Positions 41,263-50,310 of a DNA stretch of 64,000 nucleotides are shown here, one piece after another. Source of the stretch: Actinacidiphila rubida. GTDB taxonomy: Bacteria; Actinomycetota; Actinomycetes; Streptomycetales; Streptomycetaceae. Where the stretch lies: contig NZ_FODD01000015.1 of assembly GCF_900110255.1 (NCBI RefSeq), positions 62,001 to 126,000 on the forward strand. The letters run 5' to 3'. The position numbers were made by a program, and so were the translations under genes. Within the stretch, counting starts at the first letter, position 1, and the number at the start of each line of letters is the position of its first letter. The notes beneath the pieces are model-generated. The model did not search any database, was not told the origin of the DNA, and worked only from the letters and a program-made list of their open reading frames with translations.

Positions 41263-41516
41263 GCGCCGACAAGATCGCAAGCGAGCTGATGACGAACGAC
41301 GAGGTATCCGAGCGGCTGCAGAAGCTTGAGGAGCGGCTGGACCAGGCGAACATACGGGCTGCCTGGAACCGGTACCTGAGGGCGCTCGCCGCGATGGTGT
41401 TGGCCGCGTCAGGCACGGCTGGGGACCTGGCGGCATGTCGGAGCACAGCGGGCGACGCTCCGCACGATGGTCCGCCTCCTTCGTCCCCGCCCCTGGCAGC
41501 GCCCACCGGTCCCTAG
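41259..41516 (+). CDS. Small protein between spd and tra genes
   Basis: An 85-residue protein from GTG 41259, overlapping the SpdB-like stop by 4 bases. An N-terminal coiled-coil-like helix (MTNDEVSERLQKLEERLDQANI) is followed by a moderately hydrophobic stretch and a Pro-rich end. Function unknown. Confidence 0.6.
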   Translation: MSADKIASELMTNDEVSERLQKLEERLDQANIRAAWNRYLRALAAMVLAASGTAGDLAACRSTAGDAPHDGPPPSSPPLAAPTGP

Positions 41517-41522
41517 CCCCGG

Positions 41523-41555
41523 GAGCACCCCGTCCTCAAATGGGACGGGGTGCTC
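41523..41555 (+). terminator. 13-bp hairpin upstream of the translocase gene
   Basis: Arms GAGCACCCCGTCC (41523-41535) and GGACGGGGTGCTC (41543-41555) flank a 7-base loop. It lies between the spd operon and the translocase gene. Confidence 0.85.
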
Positions 41556-41655
41556 CTCAAATGCCCAGTACGGCCCCGGGCACCGTGCCCGCCCCCCGTC
41601 CGCCAGGCGCTCCGGAGTACCGCCGGAGCCCATGGCCTGCCCAACAGGAGACCCA

Positions 41656-43458
41656 GTGGCAGCGCACGACTGGTCGGCCCAGCACCGGACCGACCTGATA
41701 ACGACCCTCGTCCCCTCAACTGCGGTGACCGGCCTCGCCCTTGCTACCAACATGCAATACGGAGACACCGCGGCTGCTCTCGAACTCGTCGCGGCCGTCG
41801 CGTCCGGCTCGGTCTGCCTCGCCAGCTTCTCCAAGAGCTGGTCCGACGCGCTGTCGTGGGGCGCCGCAGCGGCCACGCTGGCGCTCGGGCAGGCCACCGC
41901 CACCACGTTTGCCGGGGCGGCCTGGCCCACTGCGTACGCGTGGGTGGCGGCCTCGGCGGCTGCCCTCGGCGCCCGGCTGGTCTACCGGCACCGGACCCGG
42001 CACGACGACCACGCCCGGGAGCTGGCCAAGCTGACCCTGTCCGCGAAGCACACCGCCCTGGAGACCGCCAGGCTCCGCCAGCAGATGGCGCTGCACCAGC
42101 TCATCAACGCCACCGGGAACGCCGAGCCGGCCATCAACCTCAAGGGCCTTACTCCGGAAGAGACGGCGATCCGGGAGGTCGTGCACGAGCTGTACAAGCG
42201 CGAGTTGCCGGGCGCGGCGGTGGAGCGCTCGGCCACCGGCTGGACCGCCGTACTGGACCTGCCCACCGGCCTGGACCCGGACAAGGTCATCCGGGAGTGG
42301 CCCCGCGTAGCGGCGGGCCTGGCGCTGCCCGGGGAGTTCGACCTGGCCAAGGGTGCTCTGTCGAGCCAGGTAGTCGCGCGATACCTGGACGGAGACCCGC
42401 TGGCGGCCCTCGTGGAGTACACAGCCACGGGTGCGGAGGCGTTCACGGACCCGGTGGTCCTGGGCGTGGACAAGTTCGGGGCCACGGCCGACGTCGAGCT
42501 GGCCTACAACCACACCCTCATTGCCGGGAGCAGCAAGTTCGGGAAGTCGAACATCACGAAGCTCATCGCCCTCCGGCTCGCGGCCCTGCCGGACACCGTC
42601 CTGTACGGCGTCGACATGAAGCCCGGCGCACCGGAGTTGTCGCTCCTGCGGCCGATCCTGCACGACCTGGCCACCAACCCCGAGCAGGCTCACGCCATGT
42701 TCGGCTGGCTCACCGAGGAGATGGAGGAGCGCGGCGCCATCCTGAAGGAGGCCGGTGACACCCGGTGGGACCCCCGAAGCCACGGACGTCCCGCCGTGTT
42801 CGTCATCGTGGACGAGCTGGCCGAGCTGGTGCGCCAGGGCGACAACGTGGCCAAGGGCGAGACGAAGATCAGCACGCGGGTCGAGTCGCTGCTGGCGCTG
42901 GCGCGGGCCTACGGGATCCACCTGATCCTGGCTACACAGCAGCCGTCCAACAGGGTGTTCGGGAAGACCACCGACCCTCGCGGCAACCTCACGGTTCGGA
43001 TCTCGGTTCGGATGAACGACCGGGGCCACGGTCAGTTCGTGTTTTCCAGCTCGAAGTGGGTGCCGGGCGACCTGGACGCCCCAGGCAAGTTCCTCATGCA
43101 GTCGCCGGACCACAACCGCCCGGCGCAGTACAAGGCGCAGTTCGTCAGCGATGAGGTGGCGGCCAGCGAGGTGGCCAGGCTCGGGCGAGAGCTGGTCCCG
43201 GCGCCCACCGGCAAGCGCCTGATCCTGCCCGCGCAGGACGGGCTCAACAACCAGGAAAGCGTGCGAGACCGCCTCAAGCACTACGGCCTGATGACCCGCC
43301 GCGAGTTGGAGGCCGGAACCGGCTTGACCGATAAGCAAGTCCTGAGGGCGTGCCAAGAAATGGCGGACGTGGAGCGGGACGAAGAGACCAACACGTGGCG
43401 CCTGGCGGTACTCCCGGGGGCTCCGTGGGGAGTCCGCGCGGTGGCAGCCACGGAGTAG
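41656..43458 (+). CDS. traB: FtsK/SpoIIIE-type conjugative DNA translocase (TraB-like)
   Basis: A 600-residue protein from GTG 41656 behind ACAGGAG. Hydrophobic segments in the first 120 residues anchor it in the membrane. A Walker A (GSSKFGKS) is near residue 292 and a Walker B (AVFVIVDELAEL) near residue 380. The C-terminus (HYGLMTRRELEAGTGLTDKQVLRA) looks like a winged helix, comparable to the FtsK γ domain. TraB proteins move double-stranded DNA between mycelial cells as hexamers, guided by short repeats. A strong terminator follows. Confidence 0.88.
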   Translation: MAAHDWSAQHRTDLITTLVPSTAVTGLALATNMQYGDTAAALELVAAVASGSVCLASFSKSWSDALSWGAAAATLALGQATATTFAGAAWPTAYAWVAASAAALGARLVYRHRTRHDDHARELAKLTLSAKHTALETARLRQQMALHQLINATGNAEPAINLKGLTPEETAIREVVHELYKRELPGAAVERSATGWTAVLDLPTGLDPDKVIREWPRVAAGLALPGEFDLAKGALSSQVVARYLDGDPLAALVEYTATGAEAFTDPVVLGVDKFGATADVELAYNHTLIAGSSKFGKSNITKLIALRLAALPDTVLYGVDMKPGAPELSLLRPILHDLATNPEQAHAMFGWLTEEMEERGAILKEAGDTRWDPRSHGRPAVFVIVDELAELVRQGDNVAKGETKISTRVESLLALARAYGIHLILATQQPSNRVFGKTTDPRGNLTVRISVRMNDRGHGQFVFSSSKWVPGDLDAPGKFLMQSPDHNRPAQYKAQFVSDEVAASEVARLGRELVPAPTGKRLILPAQDGLNNQESVRDRLKHYGLMTRRELEAGTGLTDKQVLRACQEMADVERDEETNTWRLAVLPGAPWGVRAVAATE

Positions 43459-43473
43459 CTCCCTGGCCGGTGG

Positions 43474-43504
43474 GAGGGGGTGCGAGACCCGCTCGCACCC
43501 CCTC
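43474..43504 (+). terminator. 13-bp hairpin after traB
   Basis: Arms 43474-43486 and 43492-43504 are perfectly complementary around ACCCG, 15 bases after the traB stop. Confidence 0.88.
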
Positions 43505-43575
43505 TCGGCATTTCGGGGCAGGAGCTGAATTACGAGAGGGCTGGTCATTCCCGGCGAGAGTGGGTGCGAGACCCG
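43478..43575. repeat. 14-base direct repeat downstream of traB
   Basis: GGGTGCGAGACCCG occurs at 43478-43491 and 43562-43575. The GACCCG part resembles the GACCCGGA repeats bound by TraB of pSVH1, as I recall them, so a transfer locus is possible. The rest of 43505-43663 is AT-rich and probably carries the promoter of the next gene. Confidence 0.55.
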
Positions 43576-43663
43576 TTTCGCATAAACGAAATAATTGTGC
43601 CAATAATTCCCAGAATGTTTTAATTGGAATTACCGGGAAAACGGGACTAGAAGGGGATTAGAA

Positions 43664-44191
43664 ATGGCCGTCGAGAACTCCACGCAGACCGAGTCCAACC
43701 GCTGCGCGTGCAGTCGTTACAGCGTCCTTGTCAACGTCCGCGAGGACGATCGTGGCGACCTGGTCTGGGACGACGAGCTGACCACCGGCTGCACCGCCAC
43801 CGCCCGCAAGACGTTCGCCCAGGGCCACGACGCAAAGCTCAAGAGCCACCTGATCAAGTGGGGTGCTGCGGGCTACGAGGTCCGCGTGGAGGACGGGGCC
43901 ATGATGACCACCGCCGACGCCGTCACCATGGCTCGCGACTACGGATTCGGTGACAAGGTCGCCGCCGGTATCGCTCGCGCCACCGCCAAGATCCAGGCCA
44001 AGGCAGACCGAGCAGCCAAGAAGGCTGCCCCGGCGCCCGGCGACGACCCCCAGGACGCCACCGCTGAGCCCCAGACCGTCACCGCCAAGGTCGGCCGGTG
44101 GGAGCGGGAGGGGGTCGTGGACGGCGACACCTTCACCTACACCGACAGCAAGGGCGAGACCCAGACCACGACGACGTTCACCCTCGTCTGA
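43664..44191 (+). CDS. Hypothetical protein of the transfer module
   Basis: A 175-residue protein from ATG 43664, preceded by AGAAGGGG and an AT-rich promoter-like region. An αβ N-terminal domain with Cys residues (NRCACSRYSVLVNV, DDELTTGCTA) leads to a Lys/Ala-rich helix and a short β-rich end (KVGRWEREGVVDGDTFTY). It has its own terminator. No family recognised. Confidence 0.6.
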   Translation: MAVENSTQTESNRCACSRYSVLVNVREDDRGDLVWDDELTTGCTATARKTFAQGHDAKLKSHLIKWGAAGYEVRVEDGAMMTTADAVTMARDYGFGDKVAAGIARATAKIQAKADRAAKKAAPAPGDDPQDATAEPQTVTAKVGRWEREGVVDGDTFTYTDSKGETQTTTTFTLV

Positions 44192-44203
44192 CCCGACCGC
44201 GCC

Positions 44204-44230
44204 GCGCCCCCGCCATCGTGGCGGGGGCGC
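44204..44230 (+). terminator. 11-bp hairpin before the integrase gene
   Basis: Arms GCGCCCCCGCC (44204-44214) and GGCGGGGGCGC (44220-44230) flank ATCGT, between the hypothetical gene and int. Confidence 0.85.
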
Positions 44231-44252
44231 TTCTGACTGAACAGGAATCTCA

Positions 44253-46529
44253 ATGACGAAGCGCGTGGCAGTCCTCGAACGGGTGTCGACTGAGGAGCAG
44301 GTGAACGGCTACGGCCTGGAAGTCCAGGACACGGCATGCATGGCATACGTCAAGCAGAAGGGCTGGACGCTCCACGACGTCTACAAGGACGAGGGCGTGT
44401 CCGGGTCGCGAACCAGCCGGCCAGGGTTCGACCGCCTGATGGAGGATGCAAAGGCAGGCAAGATCGATGTTGTCGTGGTCCACAAGTTCGACCGCGTAGG
44501 CCGCACGGGGCGGGCCTTCTGGCGCTGGATCTGGCAGCTCGAAGACCTCGAAATCGCGATCGTGTCCGTCACGCAAGAGATCGACACCACGACCACGCAC
44601 GGCAAGCTCATGCTCCAGCAGTACGCGGCGTTCGCCGAGCTTGAGTACAACCTGATCCGCGAGCGGACCCAGGCCGGGTTGCAGGCGAAGGCCAACGCGG
44701 GCGGGTGGCTCGGCGGCCAGCCCCCGTACGGCTACCGCATTGAGGGGAAGGGCAAGCGCGGGTCGGTGCTGATCATCGACGAGCACGAGGCGAGGGTCCT
44801 CAGGCTCATGTGGTCGATGGCTGTAGGTGAGGCGCTGAACACCCGCGAGATGGCATCCCGGCTCAATGCGCAGGAGTTGTACACCCGGTCGGGTGTGCCG
44901 TGGTCGCACACCAACCTTCGCGCCAAGCTCCTCGCCGACTCCACCACAAAGGCGATCGTGACCTTCAGGAACCCGAACCGCTCGAAGGCCGGGCATGGCG
45001 CCAAGCTCAACAAGGACGGCCTCCCGAAGCACGGCGAGTCGGTGGTCATCCCTTTGGCGCCGATCTTCACGCCTGAGGAGGTGGCCGACCTCGTGCGGGC
45101 CATGGGGCGCCTCGCCAACGGTGCCCCGAAGTCGAAGCCCTACGGGTACCCGCTCTCGAAGCGCCTCTTCAACGCGTGCGGCGGTCACTACGTCGGCATG
45201 AAGCGGACCGGCCGGCCAGGGCGCTGGTATCGCTGCTCGGGCAAGGCGCCTCGCTGGCCGGGCGGCCCCCAGTGCGACTGCGACGCGGTCGACGCCGACG
45301 CGATCGAGGTCGCCGTCTGGTGCGAGGTGGTGAAGCTGCTCGGAGATCCTGACCGGCTCCAGGCGATGGCCGCCGAATGGATCGGCATGACAGCAGGCGA
45401 TCAAACCAGCCACGCCGACCGCATTGGTGACCTTGATCGTCAGATCGTGGACCGTCAGAAGGCGCTGGCCACGATGGTCGTCGACTACGCCAAGGCTGGT
45501 CTTCCGGCGGTGACCGTCCAGGCCGCGACCCGCGCCCTCACGGAGGAACTCGATCAGCTTCGGGCGATGCGGGCCGAGGCCGCTTCGTGGCTGGCGGAGA
45601 CTGAGGCGGCGGACCAGCGCGCTAAGGACCTCCAGGCGCTGGCCCTGGTCGCGCGGGAACGACTGCACGACATGACCCCAGACGAGCAGGGCGAGATCCT
45701 GGCCCTGCTCGACGTCAAGGTGACGATCACCGGCCCGGTGCCGAGGCCACGACTCGGCGCAGCCTGCTCCCTGACTCAGTCGTTCCGCGACGCCGGGCGG
45801 CTGGTGCCCGACGAGCTGACCGACAACGAGTGGGCAGCTGTCGAGCCGATGGTCAAGGCGTGGGAACCCGCCGCGCACCGCTTGCTGCCGGGCCGGGACG
45901 TGGTGAACGCACTCCTATACAAGGCGCGCACCGGGATTCGGTGGCGGGACATGCCCGAACGGTTCGGGAACGGCAGCTCGATCCACAGCCGGTACAAGCG
46001 GTGGGCTGACGACGGCACCTGGTCCTGCATCCTCGACGCGCTACCCCGGGAGGGTGTCCCGGCCCACGTCCCGAACCTGGTTCCACCCCTTCGTGTAGAG
46101 GGGAGAGTCGATCCGCGAATGGTGGCCGGGACCCAGGCGGACACCCGCGGAATGGGCGTTCCCGGTCCCTGCACCAGCGGTCTGTCGGCGGGGGTGCACG
46201 AACTCCTGCGCGGGGAGGCGGTGGTGGTCACCGACGCCGCGGAGGTCGTCGAAATGGTCGGCGAGATCGGCGCCGACCTGGCACCGGTCCGACGCGGGCA
46301 CGCCCTGCCGCGCGACGGTCTGGCCCCCGCCGCGGCCCGCGTGCTGGAGGCCCTGCCGGGACGCGGGGAGGCGACCGTCGAGGCACTGTCGGCGGCCGCC
46401 GGAGCCGCCGTCCCCGACACGCTCGGAAGGCTCCACGAATTGCGCGCCCTGGGGTTCGTCGAGCACACCGAGACCGGCTGGGCGTTGGTCCGTACCGCTG
46501 ACGGAGGGGGGACGGGGCGGGTCTGTTGA
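44253..46529 (+). CDS. int: Large serine integrase, fused in frame to the DprA C-terminus
   Basis: A 758-residue frame. Residues 1-150 are a resolvase domain with catalytic Ser12 (LERVSTEEQ) and [11 protein letters not shown]; a recombinase domain ([28 protein letters not shown]) follows, then a zinc-ribbon region with several Cys (FNACGG ... YRCSGK ... CDCDAVD) and a coiled coil. Residues 515-590 resemble the DUF4096/IS5 transposase N-terminal domain ([32 protein letters not shown]). The attachment core is codons 634-637; from codon 638 the sequence is host DprA. In the excised circle the protein would end after 653 residues with the tail now found at attL. Confidence 0.93.
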   Translation: MTKRVAVLERVSTEEQVNGYGLEVQDTACMAYVKQKGWTLHDVYKDEGVSGSRTSRPGFDRLMEDAKAGKIDVVVVHKFDRVGRTGRAFWRWIWQLEDLEIAIVSVTQEIDTTTTHGKLMLQQYAAFAELEYNLIRERTQAGLQAKANAGGWLGGQPPYGYRIEGKGKRGSVLIIDEHEARVLRLMWSMAVGEALNTREMASRLNAQELYTRSGVPWSHTNLRAKLLADSTTKAIVTFRNPNRSKAGHGAKLNKDGLPKHGESVVIPLAPIFTPEEVADLVRAMGRLANGAPKSKPYGYPLSKRLFNACGGHYVGMKRTGRPGRWYRCSGKAPRWPGGPQCDCDAVDADAIEVAVWCEVVKLLGDPDRLQAMAAEWIGMTAGDQTSHADRIGDLDRQIVDRQKALATMVVDYAKAGLPAVTVQAATRALTEELDQLRAMRAEAASWLAETEAADQRAKDLQALALVARERLHDMTPDEQGEILALLDVKVTITGPVPRPRLGAACSLTQSFRDAGRLVPDELTDNEWAAVEPMVKAWEPAAHRLLPGRDVVNALLYKARTGIRWRDMPERFGNGSSIHSRYKRWADDGTWSCILDALPREGVPAHVPNLVPPLRVEGRVDPRMVAGTQADTRGMGVPGPCTSGLSAGVHELLRGEAVVVTDAAEVVEMVGEIGADLAPVRRGHALPRDGLAPAAARVLEALPGRGEATVEALSAAAGAAVPDTLGRLHELRALGFVEHTETGWALVRTADGGGTGRVC
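46152..46163. repeat. attR core
   Basis: ATGGGCGTTCCC, identical to attL at 10466-10477, in the same reading frame (Met-Gly-Val-Pro) in integrase, DprA and the reconstructed intact dprA. Confidence 0.93.
46164..46529 (+). pseudogene. dprA: DprA, 3' part
   Basis: Residues following the core ([18 protein letters not shown]) continue the DprA motif broken at 10477. The end of this part ([23 protein letters not shown] ... [20 protein letters not shown]) is the winged-helix domain typical of DprA C-termini. It has no start of its own and is read only as the tail of the integrase. It ends at TGA 46527-46529. Confidence 0.95.
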
Positions 46530-46849
46530 CGCTATGGACACACCATCAGGTGACAGGAAAACGCCGTGACCAGGGGGGATTCCGGAAGCTGCCGGAACGG
46601 CCGCGTGAGACCCGGATGATGGCCCACACGACCGCAACCCTGCACCCGTCCGGAAACCCTCCCCGGACCCGCTCGACCCTCGTACGCAGAGGAACGTATC
46701 TGCGCATGTCCCAGACCGATGACGTAGCAGCCAGCGACGCCACGGTCACGCTACGCTCGCGGAGGCTCGACTCCACGGCCGCACCCACCCGTACGCGATC
46801 GGCCCGCCCCCGATCGGCCACGACACCCCAGAACGGCTCTCCACGACGC
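46530..46849. other. Region before whiG without a supported gene
   Basis: These 320 bases separate the dprA remnant from whiG. An open frame crosses them in phase with whiG but lacks conserved content, so they are taken as the whiG leader and promoter region. No clear motif was found. Confidence 0.5.
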
Positions 46850-47683
46850 ATGCCCCAGTACACCCCCGGGACCGGAAGGACGACGGCAGCGACCGCCGCC
46901 CGCGCCACCGCTCGGCCCGCCGCCCCCACGTCCCTGGACGCGCTGTGGCGGAGCTACAAGGCCACGGGGGACAAGCGGCTGCGCGAGCAGCTGATCCTGC
47001 ACTACTCGCCTCTCGTGAAGTACGTGGCGGGACGGGTGAGCGTGGGCCTGCCGGCCAACGTGGAACAGGCCGATTTCGTCTCCTCCGGCGTCTTCGGGCT
47101 CATCGACGCCATCGAGAAGTTCGACCCCGACCGCGCGATCAAGTTCGAGACGTACGCGATCACCCGGATCCGCGGCGCGATGATCGACGAACTGCGCGCC
47201 CTGGACTGGATCCCGCGGTCGGTGCGGCAGAAGGCGCGCGCGGTGGAGCGCGCCTACGCCACTCTCGAGGCGACGCTGCGCCGCACCCCCACCGAGCCCG
47301 AGGTCGCCGCCGAGATGGGCGTGCCGCTGGAGGAGCTGCACGGGGTGTTCAGCGCGCTGTCCCTGGCGAACGTGGTCGCCCTGGAGGAACTGCTGCACGT
47401 CGGGGTCGAGGGCGACCGGCTCAGCCTGGTCGACACCCTGGAGGACACCGGCGCCGACAACCCCGTCGAGGTCGCCGAGGACCGCGAGCTGCGCCGTCTG
47501 CTGGCGCGGGCCGTCAACACGCTGCCCGAGCGGGAGAAGACCGTGGTGACCCTCTACTACTACGAGGGCCTGACGCTCGCCGAGATCGGGCAGGTCCTCG
47601 GCGTCACCGAGAGCCGGGTCAGCCAGATCCACACCAAGTCCGTCCTCCAACTCCGGGCAAAGCTGGCGGACGTGGGCCGCTGA
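46850..47683 (+). CDS. whiG: Sporulation sigma factor WhiG
   Basis: A 277-residue FliA-type sigma factor that starts spore formation in aerial hyphae and activates whiH and whiI. The regions are complete: region 2 ([65 protein letters not shown] split here) and region 4 ([20 protein letters not shown], then a helix-turn-helix [12 protein letters not shown]). ATG 46850 begins the conserved MPQ start. The organism is therefore a sporulating streptomycete or relative. Confidence 0.96.
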   Translation: MPQYTPGTGRTTAATAARATARPAAPTSLDALWRSYKATGDKRLREQLILHYSPLVKYVAGRVSVGLPANVEQADFVSSGVFGLIDAIEKFDPDRAIKFETYAITRIRGAMIDELRALDWIPRSVRQKARAVERAYATLEATLRRTPTEPEVAAEMGVPLEELHGVFSALSLANVVALEELLHVGVEGDRLSLVDTLEDTGADNPVEVAEDRELRRLLARAVNTLPEREKTVVTLYYYEGLTLAEIGQVLGVTESRVSQIHTKSVLQLRAKLADVGR

Positions 47684-47713
47684 GCCGCCCGCGGCACCTT
47701 CTACAGTGGGGGG

Positions 47714-48319
47714 ATGCCCAGGATTCGAGCGGCCTCGGTGGCCGAGCACCGGTCCATGCAGCGGCGAGCCCTGCTCGACGCCGCCCGCTCCCTGCTGTCC
47801 GAGGGCGGCACCGAGGCCCTCACCTTCCCGGCGCTGGCCGAGCGCACCGGCCTGGCCCGCTCGTCGGTGTACGAGTACTTCCGCTCACGCGCGGCCGTCG
47901 TCGAAGAGCTGTGCGCGGTCGACTTCCCGGTCTGGGCCGCCGAGGTCGAGGCCGCGATGGAGGCCGCCGGGACGCCCGCGGACAAGATCGAGGCGTACGT
48001 CCGCAGCCAGCTCACCCTGGTCGGCGACCGCAGGCACCGGGCCGTGGTGGCCATCTCCGCGGGCGAGCTGGAGGCTGGCGCCCGCGAGCGGATCCGCGCC
48101 GCGCACGGCGGCCTCGTCGCCATGGTGGTCGCCGCGCTGTCCGCCCTCGGGCACCCCGAGCCGAGGCTCACGGCCATGTTGCTGCAGGGCGTCGTCGACG
48201 CCGCCGTGCGGCGGATCGAACTGGGCGCCGCCGAGGTCCCCGAGGCGATCGTGGAGGCGGCCGTCGGCATGGCGCTGTACGGCGTCACCCGGCAGGGCGG
48301 TCGCGCGCCGCGGGAATGA
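47714..48319 (+). CDS. TetR-family transcriptional regulator
   Basis: A 201-residue regulator. The N-terminal helix-turn-helix (LTFPALAERTGLARSSVYEYF) is typical TetR, followed by a helical ligand domain. It begins 30 bases after whiG and overlaps the end of the convergent peptidase gene by 35 bases. The ligand and targets are unknown. Confidence 0.9.
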   Translation: MPRIRAASVAEHRSMQRRALLDAARSLLSEGGTEALTFPALAERTGLARSSVYEYFRSRAAVVEELCAVDFPVWAAEVEAAMEAAGTPADKIEAYVRSQLTLVGDRRHRAVVAISAGELEAGARERIRAAHGGLVAMVVAALSALGHPEPRLTAMLLQGVVDAAVRRIELGAAEVPEAIVEAAVGMALYGVTRQGGRAPRE

Positions 48320-49001
48320 CGGCCGGCCCGCCGGGCAGCGGACCCGACAGCGGCAGCAGTCGCGAGGGCCCGGACCTGCGCAGCCCCGGCGGCAGCAGCG
48401 ACAGCGGGTCGAGATAGACGTCGCCGCGCAGCAGCCCCCAGTGCAGGCACGACTCGGCGCAGTGCGGCAGCCGCACCCCGCCCAGTGCCCCGACCCGCCG
48501 GCCCGCCGCCACCGGCGTCCCCACCGGCAGCTCCGCGCGCACCGGCTCGTAGGTGGTGCGCAGCCCGCCCGGCAGCGCGATCACCACCACCGGCACTCCG
48601 GCGACCGCCCCCGTGAAGGCCACCTCGCCGGGCGCCGCCGCCCGCACTGCCGCACCGGGGCCCGCCCTCAGATCCACCCCGCGATGCCCGGCCGCCCACG
48701 GTGAGGCCGGCGGGTCGAACGCCCGCAGCACCACCGGCCGCCCCCGCGGCCCCGCCCCCGTCACCGGCCAGCATCGTGCGCCCGGGCCCGCCACCCCCGC
48801 GCACCCCGGAGCCGCGCCGCGGCTGCCGGCGCTGCCGGCGCTGCCGAGGGCGCTCGCCCGGCTGACGCTGCTCGCGCCGCCGAAGCCGCCCGCCGGGCCG
48901 GCTGCCAGCAGTACAGCCGCCAGCACCGTCGTCCACCACGTCGTCGACGTCGTCGTCCACGCCGCCGTCCCTGCCGTCGTCCCTGCCGTCGTCACGATCA
49001 T
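48285..49001 (-). CDS. M23 (LytM) family peptidase
   Basis: A 238-residue exported protein. A hydrophobic N-terminal signal or anchor (TVLAAVLLAAGPAGGF) precedes an M23 domain: GHRGVDLRAGPGAAV gives the His and Asp metal ligands, and CLHWGLLRG gives the HxH-type end with one clear His; the second position is Leu instead of His, as HWG alone is seen in many actinobacterial members. It may be a degenerate or accessory cell-wall peptidase. Confidence 0.82.
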   Translation of the reverse strand: MIVTTAGTTAGTAAWTTTSTTWWTTVLAAVLLAAGPAGGFGGASSVSRASALGSAGSAGSRGAAPGCAGVAGPGARCWPVTGAGPRGRPVVLRAFDPPASPWAAGHRGVDLRAGPGAAVRAAAPGEVAFTGAVAGVPVVVIALPGGLRTTYEPVRAELPVGTPVAAGRRVGALGGVRLPHCAESCLHWGLLRGDVYLDPLSLLPPGLRRSGPSRLLPLSGPLPGGPAVIPAARDRPAG

Positions 49002-49267
49002 GGCTCCACGATGGCCCACCGGACCCCGCCCGCGATGATCTTGGTCGGCGACCTGTGGAAAACCCGGTGGTCGCCTGTTGCTCCGCCGGTCCCGTACACT
49101 TTCTCTGGCGATCCGGGTCACCGGGTCGACTTCGCACGCCCCGCCACCTACCCCCGTACTGGGGCGGTGGCCGCGCTCCTCGGTCCCTTGCGGCACGGCG
49201 CGTCGGGGCGTCAGGCGCGGCCCCCGTCCGGAGGCCGCGGTAACCGAGCACCTCAAGGAGTACGGCC

Positions 49268-50215
49268 ATGGCCGTCGTCACGATGCGGGAGCTGCTGGAG
49301 AGCGGCGTCCACTTCGGGCACCAGACCCGCCGCTGGAACCCGAAGATGAAGCGCTTCATCTTCACCGAGCGCAACGGCATCTACATCATCGACCTGCTCC
49401 AGTCGCTGTCGTACATCGACCGCGCCTACGAGTTCGTCAAGGAGACCGTCGCGCACGGCGGCTCCATCATGTTCGTCGGCACGAAGAAGCAGGCGCAGGA
49501 GGCCATCGCCGAGCAGGCGTCCCGCGTCGGCATGCCCTTCGTCAACCAGCGCTGGCTGGGCGGCATGCTCACCAACTTCTCGACCGTCTACAAGCGCCTG
49601 CAGCGCCTGAAGGAGCTCGAGGAGATCGACTTCGAGGACGTGGCCGCCTCCGGCCTCACCAAGAAGGAGCTCCTGGTCCTCTCCCGTGAGAAGGAGAAGC
49701 TGGAGAAGACCCTCGGCGGTATCCGCGAGATGCAGAAGGTGCCCAGCGCCGTCTGGATCGTGGACACCAAGAAGGAGCACATCGCCGTCGGTGAGGCGCG
49801 CAAGCTCCGCATCCCGGTCGTCGCGATCCTCGACACCAACTGCGACCCCGACGAGGTCGACTACAAGATCCCGGGCAACGACGACGCGATCCGTTCCGTC
49901 ACCCTGCTCACCCGCGTGATCGCCGACGCCGTCGCCGAGGGCCTGATCGCCCGCTCCGGCGCCGCGCTCGGCGACAAGAAGGCCGAGGGTGCGGCCGAGC
50001 CGCTCGCCGAGTGGGAGCGTGACCTGCTCGAGGGCGAGAAGAAGGCGGACTCCACCGACGCGGCCGACGCCGCGACCCCGGCCGAGGCGCCCGCCGCCGA
50101 CGCCCAGGAGACCGAGGCGCCCGCCGCCGAGGTCAAGGAGACCGAGGCGCCCGCCACCGAGGCCGCCGAGGGCGACGCCCCCGCCGCGGCCGAGGGCGAC
50201 GCCCCGCAGGCCTGA
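49268..50215 (+). CDS. rpsB: 30S ribosomal protein S2
   Basis: A 315-residue S2 protein with the diagnostic segments [31 protein letters not shown] and the [12 protein letters not shown] motif. The C-terminal 60 residues are an Ala/Glu/Pro-rich extension with repeated [14 protein letters not shown]-type units, usual in actinobacteria. It heads the rpsB-tsf-pyrH-frr cluster and is followed by a hairpin. Confidence 0.97.
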   Translation: MAVVTMRELLESGVHFGHQTRRWNPKMKRFIFTERNGIYIIDLLQSLSYIDRAYEFVKETVAHGGSIMFVGTKKQAQEAIAEQASRVGMPFVNQRWLGGMLTNFSTVYKRLQRLKELEEIDFEDVAASGLTKKELLVLSREKEKLEKTLGGIREMQKVPSAVWIVDTKKEHIAVGEARKLRIPVVAILDTNCDPDEVDYKIPGNDDAIRSVTLLTRVIADAVAEGLIARSGAALGDKKAEGAAEPLAEWERDLLEGEKKADSTDAADAATPAEAPAADAQETEAPAAEVKETEAPATEAAEGDAPAAAEGDAPQA

Positions 50216-50241
50216 CGCCTTCAGCAGTTCCACGCGTGACG

Positions 50242-50267
50242 ACGGCGGGGGCGCACGCCCCCGCCGT
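50242..50267 (+). terminator. 12-bp hairpin between rpsB and tsf
   Basis: ACGGCGGGGGCG (50242-50253) and CGCCCCCGCCGT (50256-50267) are perfectly complementary. It may reduce read-through so that S2 exceeds EF-Ts. Confidence 0.8.
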
Positions 50268-50310
50268 TCACCCGTAGATCCACCGACCATTCGGGAAGAG
50301 ACTTAGACCC

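Larger units (their letters stand above)
10478..46163. mobile_element. Serine-recombinase integrative conjugative element inserted in dprA
   Basis: The element is bounded by identical 12-base cores at 10466-10477 and 46152-46163 and spans 35,686 bp. Rejoining the outside sequences restores an unbroken dprA frame through the conserved motif [10 protein letters not shown]. It carries a large serine recombinase at the right end, an FtsK/TraB-type translocase, a DUF2637/SpdB-like protein, a primase-polymerase replication protein, XRE regulators, cargo nucleases and a phage-tail-like block. No capsid, portal or terminase gene is seen. The gene set fits an actinomycete integrative conjugative element better than a prophage. 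Confidence 0.93.

Noticed and set aside
10478-46163. Complete prophage
   Set aside because: No terminase, portal, capsid, holin or lysin genes were seen; translocase, SpdB-like and primase genes fit a conjugative element.
49002-49267. A classical -35/-10 promoter upstream of rpsB
   Set aside because: TACACT at 49095 could be a -10, but no acceptable -35 is found at 16-18 bases, so it is not listed.
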